From assembly GCA_016706055.1 (NCBI GenBank), contig JADJKL010000001.1, forward strand, positions 124,001 through 188,000: a DNA stretch of 64,000 bases, written 5' to 3'. The position numbers and the translations under genes were made by a program. Below, one piece after another: positions 1 to 8,438 of the stretch (positions within the stretch are counted from its first letter, which is position 1; each line of letters opens with the position of its first letter). The stretch comes from Chitinophagaceae bacterium (GTDB lineage Bacteria > Bacteroidota > Bacteroidia > Chitinophagales > Chitinophagaceae). Under the pieces are notes generated by a model. The model saw only the letters and a program-made list of their open reading frames with translations, searched no databases and was not told where the DNA came from.

Positions 1-1139
1 TTTGATTTGATATTATTCAATATCTTAATGGTATCATCTACACTAGGCGGATCTACCATTACCTTTTGAAAACGACGGTCTAATGCACCATCTTTTTCAA
101 TATACATTCTGTATTCATCCAACGTAGATGCACCGATACATTGTAGTTCTCCTCTTGCCAATGCAGGCTTAAAGATATTGCTGGCATCCAAAGAACCACT
201 GGCACCACCAGCACCAACAATGGTATGCATTTCATCAATGAACAAAATTACATCTCTGTTCTTTTCCAATTCATTCATGATGGCTTTCATCCTTTCTTCA
301 AACTGGCCACGGTATTTTGTACCAGCTACCAATGCAGCCAAGTCAAGCGACACTACTCTCTTATCAAATAATACCCTTGAAACTTTTCTTTGTACAATAC
401 GAAGTGCTAGGCCTTCAACAATTGCTGTTTTACCAACACCTGGTTCACCAATAAGAATTGGGTTGTTCTTTTTTCTACGGGAAAGAATTTGAGACACTCT
501 TTCAATCTCTGACTCACGGCCAACAATCGGATCTAATGCACCCAACTCAGCCATCTTCGTTATGTCACGGCCAAAATTATCCAGTACCGGAGTTTTACTT
601 TTGGCATTACCACTTTGTTTACTGCCTTTGGATTGAGAATATTTTTTTTCTTCATCAAAATCATCTTCATTCTCATCCTGAAATTCTGCACGGGGATCGT
701 TTGATTTTACGATGCCCAGTTCTTGTCTGAATAAATCGTAATCCACGTCAAATTGATTTAAGATTTGTGTAGCAATGTTTTCTTTGTTCTTTAAAATAGA
801 AAGCATCAGGTGCTCGGTTTCTACTGTTGCACTTTTTAATGCCTTCGCTTCAAGAACAGTAACTCTAATAACTTTTTCTGCCTGCTTGGTAAGCGGCAGA
901 CTATTAATATTTGCAATATTCTTGCCTGTTTTATCCTTTACAGCCAATTCGATTTCCTTTCGCAGTTCGTACAAATCGATATTAAAGCTTTTGAGGATGC
1001 GAACAGCTGTATTATCACCTTCTCGGATAAGTCCAAGCAACAAATGTTCGGTGCCGATAAAGTCGTTACCAAGCCTTAATGCTTCTTCTCTACTAAAGGA
1101 GATTATTTCTTTTACCTGTGCTGAAAAATTATTATCCAT
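1..1139 (-). CDS. clpC: ATP-dependent Clp protease ATP-binding subunit ClpC (N-terminal part, cut by window edge)
   Basis: The start codon is at 1139-1137 and the gene runs off the left edge, so only about 380 residues are visible. They give two Clp N-terminal repeats (from MDNNFSAQVKEIISF; ...GTEHLLLGLIREG; ...TEHLMLSILKNKEN), a charged linker around residues 150-180, and the first AAA+ module with Walker A (GEPGVGKTAIVEG) and Walker B (VILFIDEMHTIVGAGG). This is the ClpC/ClpA-type Hsp100 unfoldase, which feeds damaged proteins to ClpP in the cytoplasm. The N domain followed directly by AAA1 excludes ClpX and fits ClpC. ClpB is less likely because the N-terminal repeats resemble ClpC, but the middle domain that would decide lies outside the window. 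It is divergent from the STAS gene. Confidence 0.9.
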   Translation of the reverse strand, partial: MDNNFSAQVKEIISFSREEALRLGNDFIGTEHLLLGLIREGDNTAVRILKSFNIDLYELRKEIELAVKDKTGKNIANINSLPLTKQAEKVIRVTVLEAKALKSATVETEHLMLSILKNKENIATQILNQFDVDYDLFRQELGIVKSNDPRAEFQDENEDDFDEEKKYSQSKGSKQSGNAKSKTPVLDNFGRDITKMAELGALDPIVGRESEIERVSQILSRRKKNNPILIGEPGVGKTAIVEGLALRIVQRKVSRVLFDKRVVSLDLAALVAGTKYRGQFEERMKAIMNELEKNRDVILFIDEMHTIVGAGGASGSLDASNIFKPALARGELQCIGASTLDEYRMYIEKDGALDRRFQKVMVDPPSVDDTIKILNNIKS

Positions 1140-1294
1140 TTTAGATAATTAGTTGTGATACAATATTAACGAATAAATTTGGTTCCTGTTTTACCGTACT
1201 TATAAACGGAATGTTGATAATTTTAGTTGCTAATGGCTAGCCAATTTAGCAGCTTTCCGGCCAATCAGGATTTAATATACTTAATTTAGGAACT

Positions 1295-1675
1295 ATGAAT
1301 GTCAAATGCGATACCAAAGAGAAATTTCATGTCATCACGGTTGCCGAACCATCGCTTTCTGCTACTATGACAGACAAAATGGAGCAATGCTTGCTACCTT
1401 ACCTGCAAAATGACGTTAAAAACCTTGTTCTGATATTAAAAGACACTAATTCTATTGATATAGCAGCGGCTGAAAAGCTGGTACATATTCAACAAAAGTA
1501 CTATGAGAACAATGCATCTTTTGTAATATGCGAATTACAAAAATCTGTTGAAGAGTTTTTGGACAAAAATGAATTGCTGGAAATTATGAATGTAACACCT
1601 ACCGAAAGCGAAGCCTGGGATATTTTGCAGATGGAAGAAATTGAAAGAGAATTTTTCAATGAAGATGAAAAGTAA
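1295..1675 (+). CDS. STAS-domain protein (anti-sigma factor antagonist-like)
   Basis: A 126-residue protein with the alternating beta/alpha pattern of a STAS domain: FHVITVAEPSL, then VKNLVLILKDTNSIDIAAAEKLV (the segment that carries the phospho-acceptor loop in SpoIIAA-like proteins), then SFVICELQKSVEEFL. The usual D-S/T-S-G phosphorylation motif is replaced by DTNSIDIAA, with a serine in roughly the right place. The C-terminus is acidic (EEIEREFFNEDEK). STAS proteins bind anti-sigma kinases or act as protein-interaction modules. The gene lies 78 bases upstream of rnz on the same strand, and the pair may be cotranscribed. The partner and exact function cannot be told from the sequence. Confidence 0.75.
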   Translation: MNVKCDTKEKFHVITVAEPSLSATMTDKMEQCLLPYLQNDVKNLVLILKDTNSIDIAAAEKLVHIQQKYYENNASFVICELQKSVEEFLDKNELLEIMNVTPTESEAWDILQMEEIEREFFNEDEK

Positions 1676-1753
1676 TGCAGCAATAAAGCAGCAAAATTGC
1701 TTATATTTCTGTCTGTGTAAAAACTGTAACACACCAAAAACCACAACCGTTTC

Positions 1754-2656
1754 ATGTTTGCTGTTACCATACTTGGAAATAATTCTGCTGTTCCAGCATT
1801 TAACCGTCATCCTACTAGCCAGGTAGTAACACTTGACGGCAATAATTACTTGGTAGATTGTGGGGAAGGAACACAGATACAATTAATCAATTACAAAATA
1901 CGCCGTAGTAAGATCTCCCATATTTTTATTTCGCATTTGCATGGCGATCATTATTTCGGATTAATTGGATTGTTAAATTCATTTGGCCTTTTAAGTCATC
2001 AACAAGAATTACATGTATTTGGACCATCACCTTTAAAGGAAATAATAGAATTACAATTAAAAGTGGCGGACACCAAGCTTTGCTACGATTTACATATTCA
2101 TCACATTACTGAAGCAGCCACATTAGTTGATAATGAGAAGTTGAGAGTGAAATGTTTTCGCACCAATCATCGAATTGAGTGTTATGGTTTTTCATTTGAA
2201 CAAAAAAAGCAACCGAGAAAGTTAAACCTTGAAAAAGCCAAGGAATTTGAAATCCCATCTAATTTTTATGACCGTTTGAAAAATGGAGAAGATTATACAA
2301 CAAATGATGGGTCCTTAATTAAAAATGAATCGGTAACAGAAATTGCGGATTCCGGAAAAAAATATGTGTTTTGTGCCGATACAAAATATGATGAATCATT
2401 GCTTCCGCATATTCAAGACGCAGACATGATTTATCATGAAACTACTTATCTTGATAATCTTCGGGAAAGAGCCATTGAACGTTTTCATTCTACTACAAAG
2501 CAAGCTGCTGCATTAGCATTAAAAGGCGGTGTAAAAAAATTACTGATCGGGCACTTTAGCAGTAAGTATGATACATTGGAAGAATTTGAAGCTGAAGCAA
2601 GAGAGGTTTTTCCAAATACTGAGTTGGCTTTGGAAGGGGTTTGTTTTGAAGTTTAA
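1754..2656 (+). CDS. rnz: Ribonuclease Z (tRNA 3'-processing endonuclease)
   Basis: A 300-residue metallo-beta-lactamase-fold enzyme that removes 3' trailers from tRNA precursors. The N-terminus MFAVTILGNNSAVPAFNRHP and the strand LVDCGEGTQIQL are typical of RNase Z. The zinc-binding motif SHLHGDHYFGL is near residue 60, followed by FRTNHRIECYGFSFE, the aspartate strand KYVFCADTKYD, HETTYLD, and the late histidine in LIGHFSSKYD. The length matches the short bacterial form. All tRNA genes visible in this window lack an encoded CCA, consistent with a need for 3' processing before CCA addition. It converges on dapA, leaving 28 bases between the stop codons. Confidence 0.96.
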   Translation: MFAVTILGNNSAVPAFNRHPTSQVVTLDGNNYLVDCGEGTQIQLINYKIRRSKISHIFISHLHGDHYFGLIGLLNSFGLLSHQQELHVFGPSPLKEIIELQLKVADTKLCYDLHIHHITEAATLVDNEKLRVKCFRTNHRIECYGFSFEQKKQPRKLNLEKAKEFEIPSNFYDRLKNGEDYTTNDGSLIKNESVTEIADSGKKYVFCADTKYDESLLPHIQDADMIYHETTYLDNLRERAIERFHSTTKQAAALALKGGVKKLLIGHFSSKYDTLEEFEAEAREVFPNTELALEGVCFEV

Positions 2657-2684
2657 TCTACCAACTAATAAATGGAATCAATAC

Positions 2685-3563
2685 TCATTTCATCAATCCT
2701 TTAATCTTCTCATAATGTCCTTCACTCACCGACCAAACAGGCAACCGAAATGTGTTTTTACAAAGTCCCATTTCGACTAAGTATGCTTTAACGCCACTTG
2801 GGCTGCCTTCGGCAAACATGGATGCAATAATATCGGTGTATTTGTAATGAATAGGTTTTGCTTCATCAAACTTTCCGGCAAGACAAAGACGCACCATATT
2901 GGAGTAATCTTCCGGATAAGCATTGGCCACAACAGAAATCAAACCTTCTGCACCACAGGCAATCATTGGCAACGTAATCGGGTCATCTCCACTGATGACC
3001 ATAAAATCTGCGGGTTTGTTTTTGATAATATAATTGACCTGATCAAAATTGCCACAAGCTTCTTTGGTAGCAAAAATGTTTTTACACTCGGTAGCTATTC
3101 TAACTGTTGTTTCTCCAGAAACATTTTGCCCCGTGCGGCCAGGAACATTGTACATGATAATTGGCAAAGGTGTTGCTACATCCAATGCTTTGTAATGTTG
3201 AAAAATTCCTTCTTGATTTGGTTTATTGTAAGCTGGGCTTACTGAAAGAATTGCATCATATCCGGTTAAATCAAAACTCTTGAACCAACCTAATACTTCA
3301 TTTGTATCGCCACCGCCAATGCCGGCAACTAATGCAACTCTTCCGGCAACTGTTTTTTGCACAAAAGAAAACACTTCTTGTTTTTCTGCACCATGAATAG
3401 TTGCACTTTCACCAGTTGTGCCTAATGCAACAAGGTATTCCACTTTTCCTTTAATCCAGTACTCAATAAGGTTAGCAAAACTCTTCCAGTCAATTTTACC
3501 GTCTGCATGAAACGGCGTTACAATGGCTATGCCTGTACCAGTAAATTTTTTCCGAAGTGACAT
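2685..3563 (-). CDS. dapA: 4-hydroxy-tetrahydrodipicolinate synthase
   Basis: A 292-residue (beta/alpha)8 aldolase-type enzyme that condenses pyruvate with aspartate semialdehyde, the first committed step toward diaminopimelate and lysine. Diagnostic segments are GTGIAIVTPFHADGKID at the N-terminus, ALGTTGESAT (pyruvate site), IIMYNVPGRTG with the catalytic tyrosine near residue 137, and ATKEACGNFDQ with the Schiff-base lysine near residue 165. The normal length supports the ATG at 3563-3561. It stands alone on the - strand between rnz and accA. Confidence 0.95.
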   Translation of the reverse strand: MSLRKKFTGTGIAIVTPFHADGKIDWKSFANLIEYWIKGKVEYLVALGTTGESATIHGAEKQEVFSFVQKTVAGRVALVAGIGGGDTNEVLGWFKSFDLTGYDAILSVSPAYNKPNQEGIFQHYKALDVATPLPIIMYNVPGRTGQNVSGETTVRIATECKNIFATKEACGNFDQVNYIIKNKPADFMVISGDDPITLPMIACGAEGLISVVANAYPEDYSNMVRLCLAGKFDEAKPIHYKYTDIIASMFAEGSPSGVKAYLVEMGLCKNTFRLPVWSVSEGHYEKIKGLMK

Positions 3564-3603
3564 TGAGTATTTAATATTTAAGATTGAATATTGTTGAATA
3601 ATG

Positions 3604-3739
3604 ATCCGAACGATGAAGAGTGCGACGCAACGAAGATGCCATGAAAAACTAAAGCCGGGTAAAAAATAATACCCAATTCCTTTAATGAATACTTAAGAAA
3701 ATAAAAGAACTTCATTACCTAAGTTCCCCTTTAGGGGAC
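3604..3739. repeat. Intergenic interspersed-repeat remnants between dapA and accA
   Basis: The 183-base gap between dapA and accA holds no gene. Bases 3619-3638 read AGTGCGACGCAACGAAGATG, a diverged relative of the longer dispersed repeat found near-identically at 55528-55551 and 59508-59531. Further along, TCCCCTTTAGGGGA (about 3726-3739) forms a small hairpin followed by a second run of G. Both look like noncoding interspersed elements; the resemblance of the first to the copies elsewhere in the window is visible directly, while the repeat class is inferred. Confidence 0.45.
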
Positions 3740-3746
3740 AGGGGCT

Positions 3747-4718
3747 CTACACTTCTTCCCAGAAACCCATCTTACCAAACTTTTCTATTCTGTCGCTTAC
3801 TCTTTGTTCGGCAGGCACCTGTTTAAGTTCTTTCAGCACCTTGACAAGATGCTCTTTTAAAATATTTGCCGATTCATCATAATCCCAATGTGCACCGCCA
3901 ACAGGTTCCGGAATAATGCCATCAATCAATCCAAAGCCAAGCATTTTATCTGCAGTAAGTTTTAATTGCTCGGCAGCAATTTCTTTTTTGTCCCAAGTAC
4001 GCCATAATATAGATGAACAACTTTCAGGAGATATTACAGTGTACCAGGTGTTTTCCATCATATACACTCTGTCTCCCACTCCAATACCCATAGCTCCACC
4101 ACTTGCACCTTCACCAATAATTACACAAATGACAGGTACTTTCAGCCTGATCATTTCGTAAATGTTTCTGGCAATAGCTTCGCCTTGTCCTCTTTCTTCT
4201 GCTTCCAATCCGGGAAATGCGCCGGGTGTATCTATTAACGTTATAACAGGTTTATTAAATTTTTCCGCCAGCTTCATTAATCGTAATGCTTTTCTATAAC
4301 CTTCGGGATTGGCCATACCAAAATTTCGGTGCTGTCGCATTTTAGTATTGATCCCTTTTTGTTGTCCGATGATCATTACTGTTTCTCCTTCAAGGGTGGC
4401 GAAACCACCAATCATGGCTTTATCATCTTTTACATTTCTATCACCAAAAAGTTCAACAAAATTTTCTGTCATTTTAAGAATATACCTTGTGGTGTAAGGC
4501 CTATCTGGATGACGACTTAATTGAACTCGTTGCCAACTGCTGAGATTCTCAGTAATTTCTTTACGTTTTGTAAGTATTCCTTGCTCCAGTTTCTGAATAG
4601 TATCGCTAAGATCCAACTTGGTTTTTTCTTGCCGGTTTTTCATGCTGGCAATCTCATCTATCAGGTCTTTAATTGGCCTTTCAAAATCCAGAAACTGTCT
4701 GTTTGCGTCGGTGGGCAT
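3747..4718 (-). CDS. accA: Acetyl-CoA carboxylase carboxyltransferase subunit alpha
   Basis: A 323-residue subunit of the carboxyltransferase of acetyl-CoA carboxylase, which with AccD makes malonyl-CoA for fatty acid synthesis. The N-terminal half has the typical helical start (FLDFERPIKDLIDEIASMK, then LSRHPDRPYT). The crotonase-fold core includes FVELFGDRNVKDDKAMIGG, GQQKGINTK, PVITLIDTPGAFPGLEAEERGQ and VIIGEGASGGAMGIGVGDRV, with the oxyanion-hole glycines, and ends in MMENTWYTVISPESCSSILW. Length and motifs are normal. The - strand just upstream carries a weak -7-like TAATTTAG. Confidence 0.96.
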   Translation of the reverse strand: MPTDANRQFLDFERPIKDLIDEIASMKNRQEKTKLDLSDTIQKLEQGILTKRKEITENLSSWQRVQLSRHPDRPYTTRYILKMTENFVELFGDRNVKDDKAMIGGFATLEGETVMIIGQQKGINTKMRQHRNFGMANPEGYRKALRLMKLAEKFNKPVITLIDTPGAFPGLEAEERGQGEAIARNIYEMIRLKVPVICVIIGEGASGGAMGIGVGDRVYMMENTWYTVISPESCSSILWRTWDKKEIAAEQLKLTADKMLGFGLIDGIIPEPVGGAHWDYDESANILKEHLVKVLKELKQVPAEQRVSDRIEKFGKMGFWEEV

Positions 4719-4813
4719 AAGCTATAAAATGTGCGGCTAAATTAAGGATTAAATGATAATGGCGAATTTTCTCCGGAAAGGTTGATTGTCAGTGGATAAA
4801 TAATATAAAAACA

Positions 4814-4845
4814 TTTGGTTGAAAAAGATTGCCGGGCTATCTTTG
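4814..4845 (+). promoter_or_regulatory. Bacteroidota-type promoter for tRNA-Asp
   Basis: A -33 element TTTG at 4814-4817 and a -7 element TATCTTTG at 4838-4845 are separated by 20 bases, which fits the known Bacteroidota consensus TTTG-N19-21-TAnnTTTG. The -7 box lies 43 bases upstream of the tRNA. The tRNA-Gln promoter at 62282-62313 has the same layout and spacing, including the shared CATTTGGTT around the -33 box. Confidence 0.75.
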
Positions 4846-4888
4846 CCGTCCTGAAAAATGGCTCGATATCGAATCATTCAAAGGAGTT

Positions 4889-4962
4889 GGATCGGTAGTT
4901 CAGTTGGTTAGAATGCCGCCCTGTCACGGCGGAGGTCGCGGGTTCGAGTCCCGTCCGGTCCG
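4889..4962 (+). tRNA. tRNA-Asp (anticodon GTC)
   Basis: A complete 74-base cloverleaf. The acceptor arms GGATCGG and CCGGTCC pair with one G-T wobble, the D arm is GTTCAG..., the anticodon stem GCCGC/GCGGA-type region encloses the loop CTGTCAC with GTC, and the T arm carries GGTTCGAGTCC. No CCA is encoded (CGCTTAAG follows). Confidence 0.97.
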
Positions 4963-5026
4963 CTTAAGTTAAGAAAGGTTTGATTGACATCAATTCCTTT
5001 CAGTGCTGCAAAATAAAATCCAAAAC

Positions 5027-5063
5027 TGCCCGTTGAATGAGTTCACGGGCAATTTTATTTTTC
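5027..5063 (+). terminator. Rho-independent terminator after tRNA-Asp
   Basis: TGCCCG pairs with CGGGCA and, after one bulged base, TGAA pairs with TTCA around the loop TGAG; the hairpin is followed by ATTTTATTTTT. It ends the short tRNA-Asp transcript. Confidence 0.7.
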
Positions 5064-5179
5064 GGAATGATTTTTGCCTGATTCTAACCCTTCTGAGAAA
5101 AGACAATTCCCAACCCACTGCAAGTATTTTTTAATGATTTGTGACTGCCCGATGCAGGCATGGTTAAATTTTTAGAGTA

Positions 5180-5931
5180 ATGGTTAAGAAGTTTCGTAGT
5201 TTTTATCTTTTCGTGTCAACCCTTGTTATCACTCTGTTACATCTGCCTTTTGCATTTGCAAAATCAGCAACAGGTAATATGTTCTTCAATCCGCCTCCCA
5301 GTGATTCGGTAACAAATACTGTTGTAGAAACTCCGTCAATGATTCCTGCTTTAAAGTCCGTGTACGACAGTTTGGCTTTGAATCTAAAAGGACTGAGCCA
5401 ACAGGCATTTGACTATGCAAAAGAAGGTTTTCAAAAATTGGTTGCCGAAGGAAAATTAGTAAACGACTCCATTATCTCTATTGCTGATTTTAGTTTGAAT
5501 AGTGGAAAGAAAAGCTTTTCATCATTGATATGAAAAACTATAAAGTATTGTTCAATACATTGGTGGCGCATGGAAGAAATACCGGCAGAGAAACTGCAAG
5601 TTCTTTTTCAAATCAAAATTCCACTTACAAAAGTAGTCCAGGTTTTTATATAACCGGTGAAACTTATCAGGGTAAAAATGGCTACTCTCTAAAACTGGAA
5701 GGATTGGAAAGAGGTATTAATGACAATGCATTTGAGAGAGGCATTGTTATTCATGGTGCAGAGTATGTATCCGATGCATTTGTAAATATGCAGGGATATA
5801 TTGGCCGCAGTCAGGGTTGTCCTGCTGTTCCGGTTGCCGTAAGCAAACCAATTATTAACACCATTAAAAATGGGAGTTGTCTTTTCATTTATCATCCATC
5901 TTACATAGACAAATCGGCCATTCTTAACTAA
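5180..5931 (+). CDS. Murein L,D-transpeptidase catalytic-domain (YkuD_2-like) protein, frame broken
   Basis: Two adjacent frames together make one secreted protein of about 250 residues. The first (5180-5533) has a signal peptide (MVKKFRSFYLFVSTLVITLL...FAFA) and the helical N-terminal part. The second continues with LFIIDMKNYKVLFNTLVAHG, a histidine in GIVIHGAEYVSD and the catalytic cysteine in IGRSQGCPAVPV, the H...S-x-G-C signature of YkuD-type L,D-transpeptidases. Reading GGAAAGAAAAG near 5509-5519 with one base changed joins NSGK to EKLFIIDMKNYK in frame. The family acts on peptidoglycan peptides in the periplasm. The break is probably a homopolymer error (see findings), though a true pseudogene is not excluded. 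Confidence 0.75.
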
Positions 5932-5976
5932 TCCACCTTTGTTCATAACTGAATAGCTTCTCCGGTAGCCAATCTT

Positions 5977-5984
5977 TATCTTTG
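5977..5984 (+). promoter_or_regulatory. -7 promoter box of the Gfo/Idh gene
   Basis: TATCTTTG matches the TAnnTTTG box and lies 17 bases before the ATG at 6001. No good -33 TTTG is seen at the expected distance, so the call rests on the -7 box and its position only. Confidence 0.45.
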
Positions 5985-6000
5985 CGCCTAATATTTTATT

Positions 6001-6978
6001 ATGCTAAAGATTGGAGTTTTCGGAGTTGGGCATTTGGGAAAGTTTCATCTCAACAACTGGAAAGAGATTACAGACATTGAGTTAATTGGCTTTTACGAAC
6101 CAAACGATGATACTGCAAAAGAAGTTTCTGAAAAATATCAACTCCCTCGATTTTTAGATGCTGATACTTTAATGGATGCCTGCGATGCTATTGATATTGT
6201 AGCTCCGACCAATTTTCATTTTGAATGGTGTGAAAAAGCAATTAAAAAAGGCAAGCATGTTTTTGTAGAAAAGCCATTGGCAAACACCATGGAAGAAGCA
6301 AGGCAATTGGTAAAACTTACAAAAGAATCCGATATAAAATTTCAGGTAGGACATGTTGAACGTTTCAATCCTGCATTTCTTGCGATAAAAGATATGCCGC
6401 TAAATCCGATGTTCATCGAAGTGCATCGCTTGGCACAGTTTAACCCAAGAGGCACCGAAGTAAGTGTGATTCTCGACCTGATGATACATGATATTGATAT
6501 CATATTAAGTATTATTAAAAGCGATGTGAAAACAATTTCTGCAAGTGGTGTTGGAGTAATGACAGATACTCCAGATATTGCCAATGTTCGCATAGAATTT
6601 CATAATGGCTGTGTTGCCAATCTTACTAGCAGCAGGATCTCCATGAAAAAGATGCGGAAGATCAGGTTGTTTCAAAAAGATTCATATATAGGCATAGATT
6701 TTCTAAATAAGAAAACAGAAATCATAAAGTTAAAAGAAGCAAAAGATTCTAATGTATTTGCTTTTGATATTCAAACACCTACTGGCACTAAAACAATTGC
6801 AATGGCAAACCCAATAGTGCCTGAAGTAAATGCTATTAAAAAAGAGCTTGAAGAGTTCAGAGATGCAATATTAAATAATACAAAGACTGTTGTATCAGAA
6901 ATGGACGGCTTGATGGCAATGGATGTAGCACATCAGATTTTGGAGAAGATCGGCAATAATGTGATTAGTCATTCATGA
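6001..6978 (+). CDS. Gfo/Idh/MocA family oxidoreductase
   Basis: A 325-residue NAD(P)-dependent dehydrogenase. The N-terminal Rossmann fold is marked by IGVFGVGHLGKFHLNNW. The family signature VFVEKPLANTMEEARQLV holds the catalytic lysine near residue 91, and the C-terminal alpha/beta domain includes GHVERFNPAF and DLMIHDIDIIL. Such enzymes oxidise or reduce sugar-type substrates; the substrate is not evident here. Its stop overlaps the start of the next gene by four bases (ATGA), so it is translationally coupled to the sugar transferase, suggesting a role in making a nucleotide sugar for an envelope polysaccharide. That pathway role is an inference. Confidence 0.88.
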   Translation: MLKIGVFGVGHLGKFHLNNWKEITDIELIGFYEPNDDTAKEVSEKYQLPRFLDADTLMDACDAIDIVAPTNFHFEWCEKAIKKGKHVFVEKPLANTMEEARQLVKLTKESDIKFQVGHVERFNPAFLAIKDMPLNPMFIEVHRLAQFNPRGTEVSVILDLMIHDIDIILSIIKSDVKTISASGVGVMTDTPDIANVRIEFHNGCVANLTSSRISMKKMRKIRLFQKDSYIGIDFLNKKTEIIKLKEAKDSNVFAFDIQTPTGTKTIAMANPIVPEVNAIKKELEEFRDAILNNTKTVVSEMDGLMAMDVAHQILEKIGNNVISHS

Positions 6979-8393
6979 AGAGCGGAAAACAAATATCCGT
7001 TGCCTGGTATGCAGTGATTGATTTTGTAACAGCATCATTAGCATGGGCTTGTTTTTTCTTTATACGCAAATGGGTTTTAAAAGAAACGATTACTGATCAG
7101 GGAGAAATTATTGTCAATAATAAATTCTGGCTTGGAATAATTTTCATTCCGTTAGGTTGGCTTGCTTTGTATACACTAGTGGGTTCCTATCGAAAGCTTT
7201 ATAAAAAATCAAGGCTGTTTGAATTCACTATCACATTCATGTGCAGTCTTATAGGAACAATCGTCCTATTCTTTCTTTTCTTACTTGATGATGTAAAAAC
7301 AAACTACTCATATTACTACCTCGCATTTTTCAGCTTATTTACTGTTCATTTCATTTTTACTTTTTTGGGTAGATTAATTCTCCTTAATAAAGTAAAAAGT
7401 CAACTGCTAAGCGGAAAGGTTTATTTCAACACATTAATGGTGGGAAGCCAGGAGACGGCTATGCGAATTTTTAAAGAGACCGAAAAAAACTTACATGATG
7501 GCGGTTACCGCTATTCCGGATTTCTAACTCCAGACAGCAACGGCAAAAACAGCATTCATAAACTGATTCCAAAACTTGGAACTGCTGATGAATTAGAAAA
7601 TATCATAGCAGAAAATAATATCCGGTTGGTAGTATTAGCAATGGAAAGATCAGAGTATGAGCAAATGGAGGACATCATCAACCGGCTGAGCGAAATTGAT
7701 GTTGAAATTAAAATTCAGCCAAACACATTGGATATAATTTCTGGTTCTGTAAAGACGAGTAATGTAATGGGTGCTGGTTTAATTGACATGCAGACTGGTC
7801 TGATGCCAGAGTGGCAACAGAATAGTAAACGTCTTATTGATGTTACCGTTTCTATATTCAGCTTAATCATTTTATCACCTTTATTAATTTTTGCTGCACT
7901 TCGGGTAAAGTTTTCCTCAAAAGGCCCGGTTTTTTATTCGCAGGAAAGGATAGGATACAAAGGGCAGCCTTTTCGTATGTATAAATTCAGGTCAATGTTT
8001 GATAATGCCGAAAAAGATGGACCTGCACTATCTTCCGACAATGATGAACGGATTACTAAGTGGGGAAAAATAATGCGTAAATGGCGAATTGATGAGCTAC
8101 CGCAACTCTTAAATATACTACTTGGAGATATGAGTTTGGTTGGACCAAGACCGGAAAGACAATTTTATATTGATCAGATAATTACTGTCTCGCCATATTA
8201 TAAATACCTGCTGAAAGTAAAACCCGGATTGACCAGTTGGGGTATGGTACAATTTGGCTATGCTGAAAATGTAGAACAAATGGTAGAGAGAAGTAAATAT
8301 GATCTCTTATATATTGAAAATATTTCACTGGCCCTCGACTTTAAAATAATGTTACATACATTACGAATCATCTTTAAAGGGAAGGGCAAGTAA
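6975..8393 (+). CDS. Polyprenyl-phosphate sugar-1-phosphate transferase (WcaJ/PglC superfamily)
   Basis: A 472-residue inner-membrane initiator of polysaccharide synthesis, expected to move a sugar phosphate from a nucleotide sugar to undecaprenyl phosphate. The N-terminal half has about four to five membrane segments (residues 10-145), then a Rossmann-like CoA-binding domain (TLMVGSQETAMRIF...). A re-entrant helix (LIDVTVSIFSLIILSPLLIFAAL) leads into the catalytic domain with FYSQERIGYKGQPFRMYKFR, WRIDELPQLLNILLGDMSLV and GPRPERQFY, the conserved transferase signature. It overlaps the preceding oxidoreductase by four bases. The sugar specificity cannot be read from the sequence. Confidence 0.92.
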   Translation: MKSGKQISVAWYAVIDFVTASLAWACFFFIRKWVLKETITDQGEIIVNNKFWLGIIFIPLGWLALYTLVGSYRKLYKKSRLFEFTITFMCSLIGTIVLFFLFLLDDVKTNYSYYYLAFFSLFTVHFIFTFLGRLILLNKVKSQLLSGKVYFNTLMVGSQETAMRIFKETEKNLHDGGYRYSGFLTPDSNGKNSIHKLIPKLGTADELENIIAENNIRLVVLAMERSEYEQMEDIINRLSEIDVEIKIQPNTLDIISGSVKTSNVMGAGLIDMQTGLMPEWQQNSKRLIDVTVSIFSLIILSPLLIFAALRVKFSSKGPVFYSQERIGYKGQPFRMYKFRSMFDNAEKDGPALSSDNDERITKWGKIMRKWRIDELPQLLNILLGDMSLVGPRPERQFYIDQIITVSPYYKYLLKVKPGLTSWGMVQFGYAENVEQMVERSKYDLLYIENISLALDFKIMLHTLRIIFKGKGK

Positions 8394-8414
8394 TCATATT
8401 TAGATTTAAGATTG

Positions 8415-8422
8415 TATTTTTG
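8415..8422 (+). promoter_or_regulatory. -7 promoter box before the M1 peptidase gene
   Basis: TATTTTTG fits TAnnTTTG and lies 17 bases before the TTG start at 8439. The -33 region is weak. Confidence 0.4.
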
Positions 8423-8438
8423 AGTAAACTCCAATCTT